Positions 55,788-64,000 of a stretch of DNA of 64,000 nt are shown in pieces. The position numbers were made by a program, and so were the translations under genes. The stretch comes from Pleurodeles waltl. Its lineage: Eukaryota > Chordata > Amphibia > Caudata > Salamandridae. Positions within the stretch are counted from its first letter, which is position 1; the number at the start of each line of letters is the position of its first letter. The DNA is taken from NCBI RefSeq assembly GCF_031143425.1, contig NC_090438.1, positions 755,993,823-756,057,822 of the forward strand, read 5' to 3'. A model generated the notes under the pieces. That model was not told the origin of the DNA. It saw only the letters and a program-made list of their open reading frames with translations, and ran no database searches.

Positions 55788-58442
55788 TGTGTAAGGAAAT
55801 GCCTCCTTGGCATGGTTACCCCCTGCCTTTTTGCCTTTGCTGATGCTAAGTTATGATTTGAAAGTGTGCTGGGACCCTGCTAACCAGGCCCCAGCACCAG
55901 TGTTCTTTCCCTAAATGGTACCTTTGTCTCCACAATTGGCACAACCCTGGCACTCAGGTAAGTCCCTTGTAGCTGGTACCCCTGGTACCAGGGGCCCTGA
56001 TGCCAGGGAAGGTCTCTAAGGGCTGCAGCATATCTTATGCCACCCTGGGGACCCCTCACTCAGCACATGCACACTGCTTCACAGCTTGTGTGTGCTGGTG
56101 GGGAGACAATGACTAAGTCGACATGGCAGTCCCCTCAGAGTGCCATGCCAACCTGACACTGCCTGTGGCATAGGTAAGTCACCCCTCTAGCAGGTCTTAC
56201 AGCCCTAAGGCACGGTACACTATACCACAGGTGAGGGCATAGGTGAATGAGCACTATGCCCCTACAGTGTCTAAGCAAAACCTTAGACATTGTAAGTGCA
56301 GGGTATCCATAAGAGTATATGGTCTGGGAGTTTGTCAAACACGAACTCCACAGCACCATATGGCTACACTGAAAACTGGGAATTTTGGTATCAAACTTCT
56401 CAGAACAATAAATGCACACTGATGCCAGTGTGCAATTTATTGTAAAATACACCCAGAGGGCATCTTAGAGATGCCCCCTGAAAACATACCAGACTTCCAG
56501 TGTGGGCTGACTAGTTTCTGCCAGCCTGCCACAAACTAGACGTGTTGCTGGCCACATGGGAAGAGTGCCTTTGACACTCTGTGGCCAGGAACAAAGCCTG
56601 TACTGGGTGGAGGTGCTTCTCATCTCCCCCTGCAGGAACTGTAACACCTGGTGGTGAGCCTCAAAAGCTCACCCCTTTTGTTACAGCACCACAGGGCATC
56701 CCAGCTAGTGGAGATGCCTGCCCCTCCGGCCTCTGCTCCCACTTTTGGCGGCAAGGCTAAAGGAGATAATTAGAAAAACAAGGAGGAGTCACCCACCAGT
56801 CTGGACAGCCCCTAAGGTGCCCTGAGCTGAGGTGACTCTTACTTTTAGAAATCCTCCATCTTGTAGATGGAGGATTCCCCCAATAGGATTAGGGATCTGC
56901 CCCCCTCTCTACAGGGAGGAGGCACAAAGAGGGTGTAGCCACCCTCAAGGAGAGTAGCCATTGGCTACTGCCCTCCCAGACCTAAACACACCCCTAAATT
57001 CAGTATTTAGGGGCCCCCAGAACCGAGAAAAATAGATTCCTGCAACCCAAAGAAGAAGGACTGCTGACCCGAAGCCCTGCAGTGAAGACGGAGACAACAA
57101 CTGATTTGGCCCCAGCCCCACTGGCCTGTCTCCCTACTTCTAAGAAAAACTGCAACAGCGACGTATCCAACAGGGACCAGCGGACTCAGAGGACTGCCCT
57201 GCATCCAAAGGACCAAGAAGCTCCTGAGAACAGCAGTCCTGTTGAACAAACTGCAACTTTCTGCAACAAAGAAGCAACTTTAAAGACTTTGCGTTTCCCG
57301 CCGGAAGCGTGAGACTTTCCACTCTGCACCCAACGCCCCCGGCTCGACCTGCGGAAAACTAACACTACAGGGAGGACTCCCCGTCGACTGCGAGCCCCTG
57401 AGTAGCCAGAGTTGACCCCCCTGAGCCCCCACGCGACTCCTGCAGAGGAAATCCAGAGGCTCCCCCTGACCGTGACTGCCTGTAACAAGGAACCCGACGC
57501 CTGGAACCAGCCCTGCACCCGCAGCCCCCAGGACCTGAAGGAACCGAACTCCAGTGCAGGAGGCACCCTCTGCCTAGCCCAGGTGGTGGCTACCCCGAGG
57601 AGCCCCCCGTGCCTGCCTGCATCGTTGAAGAGACCCCCGGGTCCCCCCATAGCTTTCAAAACAAAACCCGACGCCTGTTTGCACTCAGCACCCGGCCGCC
57701 CCTGTGCCGCTGAGGGTGTACTTTCTGTGCCTGCTTGTGTCCCCCCCCAGTGCCTTACAAAACCCCCCTGGTCTGCCCTCCGAGGATGCGGGTACTTACC
57801 TGTTGGCAGGCTGGAACCAGGGTACCCATGTTTCCATTGAAGCCTATGTGTTTTGGGCACCTCTTTGACCTCTGCACCTGATCGGGCCTGAGCTGCTGGT
57901 GTGGTAACTTTGGGGTTGCCTAGATCCCCCAACGGTGGGCCACCTTGGACCCAACTTTGAACCCTGTAAGTGTTTTACTTACCTGTGAACTTAACATTTA
58001 CTTACCTCCCCCAGGAACTGTTGAATTTTGCACTGTGTCTACTTTTAAAATAGCTTTTTGCCATTTGTGTCAAAACTGTACATGCTATTGTGAATATTCG
58101 AAGTTCCTAGAAAACCTGAGTGAAATACCTTTCATTTAAAGTATTACTTGTAAATCTTGAACCTGTGGTTCTTAAAATAAACTAAGAGAATATTTTTTTC
58201 TATATAAAAACCTATTGGCCTGGAATCAGTCTTTGAGTGTGTGTTCCTCATTTATTGCCTGTGTGTGTACAACAAATGCTTAACACTACCCTCTGATAAG
58301 CCTACTGCTCGACCACACTACCACAAAATAGAGCATTAGAATTATCTCTTTTTAGCACTATCTTACCTCTAAGGGGAACCCTTGGACTCTGTGCACACTA
58401 TTTCTTACTTTGAAATAGTATATACAGAGCCAACTTCCTACA
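55788..58442 (+). repeat. 5' LTR of the plus-strand Gmr1-like gypsy
   Basis: The start TGTGTAAGGAAATGCCTCC is repeated at 63276 (TGTGTAAGGGAATGCCTCC); the start could also be set two bases later. It ends CAACTTCCTACA at 58442. AATAAA is at about 58176. Length 2,655 bp, very long for a gypsy LTR. The open frames in it (for example 57082-57312, 57412-57840) have no family resemblance. Confidence 0.9.
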
Positions 58443-58465
58443 TTGGTGGATCAGCAGTGGGGTAC
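58443..58465 (+). promoter_or_regulatory. Candidate primer binding site
   Basis: Directly after the LTR comes TTGGTGGATCAGCAGTGG. A TGG near the LTR edge fits pairing with a tRNA CCA end. Which tRNA is not known to me, so this rests on position. Confidence 0.45.
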
Positions 58466-58709
58466 AAGACTTTGCATTTGCTGGACTACTCAGCCAATAC
58501 CTGATCACACAACTAAATTCCAAAAATTGTCATTAGAAACTGATTTTTGAAATTTTAGCTATTTTTCTACATTTTTTAAAGTCCTGCTAGGGCCTTGTGT
58601 TAGTCCCTGTTAGCATTTCTTTTAGAGTTTAAAAGTTTTGTAAAAGTTTGGATTAAGTTCTAGAGATAGTGTTAGATTCTTAAAAGGTATCCCAACTTTT
58701 AGAGAAATA

Positions 58710-60326
58710 ATGTCTACTACAAAAGAGATAGTGGTGGAGCTCAACCTCACGCCTTACCTGCATCTTGGGATGTCAAAGTTATGGATTCTCTGTAAAATTA
58801 AAAAGATAAAAACTGGATCAAACCCTACCAAAGTCCAGCTCCAGGAGCTCTTGGCAGAGTTTGCTAGAGACAACCCCTCTGAAGGTAACCTTACAGAGGA
58901 GGAAGCTAGTGACGTGGAGGACAATTTCCCTCTTCCAGTCCTAGTTAGGGAGATCAGGGTTTCTCCAACCCTGACGCCACAAGTGATAGTCAGAGGTGCT
59001 GCTTCTCCCACAGGGAAGTCCAACAGCTCTGGAAGCATTGAGGGCAGCCTCAATGAAGATGACCTTCTGTTAGCCAGGATGGCCACAAGATTGGCTTTGG
59101 AGAAACAGCTCCTAGCCATAGAAAGGGAAAGACAAGAGATGGGCTTAGCTCCCATCAATGGTGGCAGCAACTTAAATAGGGTCAGAGATACTACTGACAT
59201 GCTAAAAATCCCCAAAGGGATTGTAACAAAATATGAAGATGGTGATGACATCACCAAATGGTTCACAGCTTTTGAGAGGGCTTGTGCAACCAGAAAAGTA
59301 AACAGATCTCACTGGGGAGCTCTCCTTTGGGAAATGTTCACTGGAAAGTATAGGGATAGACTCCTCACACTCCCTGGAAAAGATGCAGAATCCTATGACC
59401 TCATGAAGGCTACCCTGATTGAGGGCTTTGGATTCTCAACTGAGGAGTACAGGATTAGGTTCAGGGGGGCTCAAACATCCTCGAGCCAGACCTGGGTTGA
59501 TTTTGTTGACTTCTCAGTCAAAACACTGGATGGCTGGATTAATGGCAGTGGTGTAAATGATTATGGAGGGCTGTACAATCTGTTTATGAAAGAACACCTT
59601 TTGAGTAATTGTTTCAATGATACACTGCATTAGCATCTGGTAGACCTAGGTCCAATTTCTCTCCAAGAATTGGGAAAGAAGGCAGACCATAGGGTCAAAA
59701 CTAGGGTGACTAAGACTTCCACAGGGGGTGACCAAAGGAAAGGGGTCACAAAGACTCCCCAGGGGAAGATTGTTGAGACATCCAAGGGAAAACGTAAAGA
59801 GTCTTCTACAGGGCCCCAAAAACATGCTCAGGAGGGAGGGTCTAAAGCCTCTTCACAAACCTCATTTGGGTACAATGGTAAAAACTTTGATCCCAAAAAG
59901 GCCTTGTGTCGTAGCTGTAATCAGCAGGGACACCAAACTAGAGACAAGGTCTGTCCCAAGAAGGGTTCCACTTCTACTACTAGTCCAGTTAGCACTGGAA
60001 CAGCCAGTCTCCAGGTGGGATCAACAGTGTGCCCAGAGCAAATCAGGGTCCACACTGAAGCTACATTAGTCTCTGAGGGTGGGGTGGACTTGGCCACACT
60101 AGATGCCTGGCCCCCTAATATGCATAAATACAGGCAGCAACTCTTTATTAATGGGACTAGTGTAGAAGCCCTGAGGGATACAGGTGCCAGTGTCACAATG
60201 GTGACAGACAAACTGGTTTCCCCAGGACAATACCTGACTGGACAAACTTATCCAGTCACCAACGTTGACAATCAGACTAAAGTACATCCCATGGCTATGG
60301 TAACTTTAGAATGGGGAGGGGCCTGA
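58710..60326 (+). pseudogene. Gag and protease of plus-strand Gmr1-like gypsy
   Basis: One frame runs from ATG 58710 (MSTTKEIVVELNLTPYLHLG) to 60326 apart from one TAG (59631-59633). The first 300 residues are a gypsy capsid-like Gag with DDITKWFTAFERACATRKV, a helical region. After the TAG come a basic linker and a zinc-knuckle-like CRSCNQQGHQTRDKVC from 59907; its spacing CX2CX4HX6C departs from the usual CX2CX4HX4C. The protease follows, with the active-site DTGAS at 60177-60191. The frame stops at 60324 after LEWGGA, where a change to another frame (60311-60727) continues the protease with IPVDCLLGNDLESSAWAEVE. So the lesions are one stop and one frameshift. The neighbours are the LTR and pol. 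Confidence 0.85.
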
Positions 60327-60727
60327 AACAGGTGGTAGTCTCCTCTGCTATCCCAGTAGACTGTTTGCTTGGAAATGACCTGGAGTCCTCAGCATGGGCT
60401 GAGGTAGAACTCAAAACCCATGCAGCCATGCTGGGTATCCCTGAACTGGTGTGTGTCAAGACAAGGGCACAGTGCAAGGCTCAGGGTGAAACAGAGGTGT
60501 TGGATTCTGGAATAATGGCCCAACCCTCCAAGAGAAAGGGAAAGAAGACTGGGGAACCAGCTTCAACACAGCAAAAGAAAAACAACCTCTCTTCCCAGGA
60601 AGAAGTTCTAACCCCTGAAGGAACTGAGCCTATGGAGTTGGAACCTTATCAGGTTGAACTCTTGGGCCCAGGGGGGCCCACAAGGGAACAGCTGTGTAAG
60701 GGGCAAAAAAACCTGTCCCTCTCTTGA
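60311..60727 (+). pseudogene. Protease C-terminus and linker before integrase
   Basis: This frame continues the protease (LLGNDLESSAWAEVELKTHA) and then a charged linker rich in Lys, Gln and Glu (KRKGKKTGEPASTQQKKNNL). It ends at 60727 just after an A-run (about 60703-60709), where another frame change leads to integrase. The same domain ends at about 55400 in the minus-strand copy. Confidence 0.8.
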
Positions 60728-62285
60728 AGGCCTTAGGCAGCAAGCTCCTGAAGAAACAAAAGGAAATGTCAGTGGAACCCACAGGGTCTATTGGGAAGAT
60801 GGACTCCTTTACAATGAGGCAAGAGATCCCAAACCTGGTGCCACTAGGAGAGTGGTAGTGCCTCAGGAGTTTAGGGAGTTCATTCTGACCTTAGCCCATG
60901 ACGTTCCACTTGCTGGGCATTTGGGACAAACCAAGACTTGGGAGAGGTTAGCCAACCATTTCTATTGGCCCAACATGTCCCAGAAAGTAAAGGAGTTTTG
61001 TGCCTCCTGTGCCACCTGTCAAGCCAGTGGTAAGACAGGTGGCCACCCAAAGGCCCCCCGCATTCCACTTTCAGTGGTGGGGGTCCCCTTTGAAAGAGTG
61101 GGAATGGACATAGTAGGTCCACGTGAACCTCCCACAGCCTCAGGGAATCAGTATATCCTAGTAGTAGTAGATCGTGCTACTAGGTACCCTGAAGCAATTC
61201 CCCTTAGGTCCACTACTGCCCCTGCAGTAGCCAAAGCACTCACTGGTATTTTTGCCAGAGTGGGATTTCCTAAGGAGGTGGTTTCTGACAGAGGTACCAC
61301 CTTAATGTCAGCTTACCTAAACCGAATGTGGAATGAGTGTGGGGTGATTTACAAATTCACCACACCATACCATCCACAAACCAATGGTCTTGTTGAAAGG
61401 TTTAACAAGACATTGAAGGGCATGATGATGGGGCTCCCTAAAAAGCTCAAAAGGAGATGGGATGTTCTCTTGCCATGTCTGCTTTTCGCCTACAGAGAGG
61501 TGCCTCAGAAGGGAGTATGGTTTTCCCCCTTTGAACTTCTGTTTGGCCATCCTGTCAGGGGACCACTAGCTCTTGTAAAAGAAGGCTGGGAGAGACCTCT
61601 TCATGAGCCTAAACAAGATATAGTGGACTATGTACTAGACCTACGTTCCAGGATGGCAGAGTACATGGAAAAGGCAAGTAAAAACTTTGAGGCCAGCCAA
61701 CAACTCCAGAAGATGTGGTATGACCAAAAGGCTGCTATGGTTGAGTTTCAGCCAGGGCAGAAAGTCTGGGTTCTGGAACCTGTGGCTCTCAGGGCACTTG
61801 ATGACAGATGGAGTAGCCCTTACCCAGTACTAGTGAAAAAGAGTCAGGTCATCTACCTGGTAGACCTAGGCACTAGCAGGACCCCCAAAAGGGTGATCCA
61901 TGTGAACCGCCTCAAACTCTTTCATGACAGGGCAGATGTAAACATGTTAATGGTTACAGATGAGGACCAGGAAGCTGAGAGTGAGCCTCTCCCTGATCTC
62001 CTCTCCTCTGACCCTAAAGATGGCTCAGTAGATGGAGTGGTCTACTCAGACACCCTCTCTGGCCAACAGCAAGCTGATTGCTGGCAAGTCCTACAACAGT
62101 TTGCTGAGCTCTTTTCCCTAACCCCTAGTCAGACACACACGTGTACCCATGATGTGGACACAGGAGACAGCATGCCTGTCAAAAACAAAATTTTTAGACA
62201 GTCTGATCAAGTTAAGGAAAGCATCAAAGTGGAAGTCCACAAGATGCTGGAATTGGGGGTCATTGAGCACTCAGGCAGTCCCTGA
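60654..62285 (+). CDS. Gmr1-like integrase followed by start of RT (543 aa ORF)
   Basis: This is the longest open frame in the window. The N-terminal zinc finger of integrase is HDVPLAGHLGQ...FCASCATCQ (H..H..C-x2-C, about 60898-61020). The catalytic core has D1 in GMDIVGP (61107), D2 in EVVSDRGT (61287) and E in GLVERFNKTL (61395): 59 and 35 residues lie between them, matching D,D35E. The C-terminal part (KVWVLEPVALRALDDRWSSP, VIHVNRLKLFHD) is GPF/Y-type, and no chromodomain is seen. A spacer and the RT N-terminus (KVEVHKMLELGVIEHSGSP) follow and a TGA (62283-62285) stands where tryptophan is usual. In gypsy elements integrase usually follows RNase H; here it precedes RT. The protein would be made as part of a polyprotein in the ancestor. 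Confidence 0.92.
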   Translation: MNSWAQGGPQGNSCVRGKKTCPSLEGLRQQAPEETKGNVSGTHRVYWEDGLLYNEARDPKPGATRRVVVPQEFREFILTLAHDVPLAGHLGQTKTWERLANHFYWPNMSQKVKEFCASCATCQASGKTGGHPKAPRIPLSVVGVPFERVGMDIVGPREPPTASGNQYILVVVDRATRYPEAIPLRSTTAPAVAKALTGIFARVGFPKEVVSDRGTTLMSAYLNRMWNECGVIYKFTTPYHPQTNGLVERFNKTLKGMMMGLPKKLKRRWDVLLPCLLFAYREVPQKGVWFSPFELLFGHPVRGPLALVKEGWERPLHEPKQDIVDYVLDLRSRMAEYMEKASKNFEASQQLQKMWYDQKAAMVEFQPGQKVWVLEPVALRALDDRWSSPYPVLVKKSQVIYLVDLGTSRTPKRVIHVNRLKLFHDRADVNMLMVTDEDQEAESEPLPDLLSSDPKDGSVDGVVYSDTLSGQQQADCWQVLQQFAELFSLTPSQTHTCTHDVDTGDSMPVKNKIFRQSDQVKESIKVEVHKMLELGVIEHSGSP

Positions 62286-63245
62286 GCTAGCCCAGTGGTC
62301 TTAGTCCCCAAACCTCACACAAAAGATGACAAGACAGAGATGAGGTTTTGTGTGGACTACAGAGGACTTAATTCTGTCACCAAGACAGATGCCCATCCCA
62401 TTCCAAGGGCAGATGAGTTAATTGACAAATTGGGTGCTGTCAGATACTTAAGTACCTTTGACGTCACAGCAGGGTACTGGCAAATAAAAATGGCAACAGG
62501 AGCAAAAGAAAAGACAGCATTCTCTACACCTGATGGGCACTATCAGTTTTCTGTGATGCCCTTTGGCTTAAGGAATGCCCCTGCCACCTTCCAAAGGTTG
62601 GTGAATCAAGTCCTTGCTGGCTTGGAATCCTTTAGTGCAGCTTATCTTGATGATATTGCTGTATTTAAGTCCAGCTGGCAGGATCACCTGGTACACCTGA
62701 AGAAGGTTTTGCAGGCCCTGCAAGCAGCAGGCCTCTCTATCAAGGCATCCAAATGTCAGATAGGGGAGGGTACTGTGGTTTACTTGGGACACCTTGTAGG
62801 TGGAGGCCAAGTCCAGCCACTCCAACCCAAGATCCAGACTATTCTGGACTGGGTAGCTCTAAAAACCCAGAATGGGATAGGGGCAGTTCTGTCCCAAACA
62901 AATCATGATGGCCTTAACCAGCCTGATGCTTTTATTAGCAGGAGGTTACTCCCCAGGGAGCAGCGTTGGAGTGCCATTGAGAGGGAGGCCTTTGCTGTGG
63001 TCTGGTCCCTGAAGAAGTTGAGACCATACCTCTTTGGTACTCAATTTGTAGTTCAGACTGACCACAGACCTCTCAGATGGCTAATGCAAATGAAAGGTGA
63101 AAATCCTAAACTGTTGAGGTGGTCCATATCCCTACAGGGAATGGACTTTATAGTGGAACACAGACCTGGGACTGCCCATACCAATTCAGATGGTCTTTCC
63201 AGGTTCTTCCACTTAGAAAATGAAGACTCTCTTGGGAAAGGTTAG
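62286..63245 (+). pseudogene. Gmr1-like reverse transcriptase-RNase H, with deletion
   Basis: The frame continues in phase after the TGA: ASPVVLVPKP, MRFCVDYRGLNSVTKTDAHP, YLSTFDVTAGYWQIKMATGA, MPFGLRNAPATFQRLVNQVL and the catalytic YLDD (62643-62654). Then comes GHLVGGGQVQPLQPKIQTIL. At about 62855-62876 the text jumps from ILDWVALKTQ to NGIGAVLSQ, so roughly 80-90 residues normally found here (RT connection, the first RNase H aspartate) are gone, in frame. The rest of RNase H has AIEREAFAVVWSLKKLRPYL and QTDHRPLRWL and ends with HTNSDGLSR before TAG 63243. Integrase is not downstream; the polypurine tract and LTR follow. Confidence 0.92.
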
Positions 63246-63262
63246 TATCATCCTCTTTCGTT

Positions 63263-63275
63263 GGGTGGGGGGGGT
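63263..63275 (+). other. Polypurine tract before 3' LTR
   Basis: GGGTGGGGGGGGTTG directly precedes the 3' LTR start at 63276, where the primer for plus-strand DNA synthesis should be. Confidence 0.65.
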
Positions 63276-63759
63276 TGTGTAAGGGAATGCCTCCTTGTCA
63301 TGGTTACCCCCTGACTTTTTGCCTTTGCTGATGCTAAGTTATGATTTGAAAGTGTGCTGGGACCCTGCTAAGTAGGCCCCAGCACCAGTGTTCTTTCCCT
63401 AAACTGTACCTTTGTCTCCACGACTGGCACAACCCTAGCACTCACGTAAGTCCCTTGTAACTGGTACCCCTGGTACCAAGGGCCCTGATGCCAGGGAAGG
63501 TCTCTAAGGGCTGCAGCATGTCCTATGCCACCCTGGGGACCCCTCACTCAGCACAGGCACACTGCTTCACAGCTTGTGTGTGCTGATGAGGAGAAAATGA
63601 CTAAGTGGACATGGCACTCCCCTCAGAGTGCCATGCCAACCTCACACTGCCTGTGGCATAGGTAAGTCACCCCTCTAGCAGGCCTTACAGCCCTAAGGCA
63701 GGGTGCACTATACCAGAGGTGAGGGCATAGGTGCATGAGCACTATGCCCATACAGTGTC
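63276..63759 (+). repeat. 3' LTR of plus-strand gypsy, cut off
   Basis: It is parallel to 55788-56270 with a small number of changes. The match stops between CAGTGTC and the next bases at 63759-63760, where Harbinger sequence begins. About 2.2 kb of the LTR are missing. Confidence 0.92.
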
Positions 63760-64000
63760 CAACGGAGAGCATTTCAGGCTCTGGCCTCAGCACTGATGGC
63801 AGCCATTGTCCCTGTGTCCAGCCTCCCCCTCCAACTTCCTCCACCCCGACCCAATCCCCTGTACCTCAGCCTATCCCAAGCACACCATCAGACCAGCATG
63901 CACACACCTCAACACACAAGAATGGACATGGCAAACATAAGCACCACACATCCCACAGGCACTCACACAAGCACCATCTCCATGCAGACACAGCAACATC
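63760..64000 (+). pseudogene. Fragment of Harbinger SANT/Myb-like gene 2 (exon 3)
   Basis: It equals 12621-12861 with one difference in 241 bases (a T at 12713 in Harbinger 1 is C here). It begins in mid-exon (QRRAFQALASALMAAIVPVS in frame) and runs to the window end. There is no terminal repeat or target duplication at its start. It continues beyond the window. Confidence 0.92.

Larger units (their letters stand above)
55788..63759 (+). mobile_element. Gmr1-like Ty3/gypsy retrotransposon, plus strand
   Basis: Order: 5' LTR (55788-58442), Gag and zinc knuckle, protease, integrase, reverse transcriptase, RNase H, polypurine tract (about 63263-63275) and the first 484 bases of the 3' LTR. The remaining 3' LTR is cut off at 63759. 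The integrase-before-RT order is the Gmr1 group's. It is inserted in the protease coding part of the minus-strand gypsy. It is the youngest looking gypsy here, with an intact integrase frame, but it carries stops in Gag and RT, two frameshifts and a deletion. Confidence 0.92.

Noticed and set aside
57186..57932. 248-residue open frame on the minus strand
   Set aside because: It lies within the 5' LTR of the plus-strand gypsy, has no recognisable domain, and is GC-rich LTR sequence.
58710..63245. Endogenous retrovirus with an envelope gene
   Set aside because: No envelope-like open frame, signal peptide or membrane segment follows RNase H; the LTR starts 30 bases later. The domain order and protein similarity are gypsy/Gmr1.

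Overview
The window looks like repeat-dense, gene-poor DNA from a large vertebrate genome, most probably a salamander. Every recognisable coding region belongs to a transposable element, and almost all are broken. No host gene, tRNA, rRNA, CRISPR or prokaryotic operon was seen. Long three-gene PIF/Harbinger DNA transposons, Ty3/gypsy elements with copia-like domain order (Gmr1 type), a DIRS element, an L1 and L2-like tails together fit a newt such as Pleurodeles waltl, known for Harbinger expansion. The species is an inference.

Layout. 1-4153: a broken NAIF1-like Harbinger Myb gene (minus strand, about 957-1660) and a probable LTR-type repeat (2290-3670). 4157-15640: a complete Harbinger with matching terminal inverted repeats and a TAA target duplication. 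It carries Myb-like gene I (+), a DDE transposase (-) and a second SANT/Myb-like gene (+), and is interrupted by a 3.0 kb solo LTR with a perfect CCATG duplication. 16310-17757: 5'-truncated L1 (-). 17766-24207: a second Harbinger of the same design, lacking its left end. 24427-50571: an old tandem array (order B-A-B-A-B, period about 3.7 kb) in which each unit was later hit by different elements: a hairpin-built MITE, a DIRS element that itself carries a MITE, an L2-like tail, two long solo LTRs and some unclassified inserts. 50572-55787: an old Gmr1-like gypsy on the minus strand. 55788-63759: a second Gmr1-like gypsy on the plus strand that landed in the protease region of the first. 63760-64000: an abrupt switch to Harbinger sequence that differs by one base in about 240 from 12621-12861.

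How the parts relate. In Harbingers the DDE transposase cuts DNA, while the Myb/SANT partner is thought to bind subterminal motifs and bring the transposase to the nucleus and to the ends. Here two different SANT/Myb genes flank the transposase, and the element ends are rich in GCGGT/ACCGC. The MITEs share the start and end of the Harbinger terminal repeat and so are probably non-autonomous relatives. The Gmr1-like elements are read gag, protease, integrase, reverse transcriptase, RNase H. Their LTRs (2.2-3.0 kb) resemble the solo LTRs elsewhere in the window.
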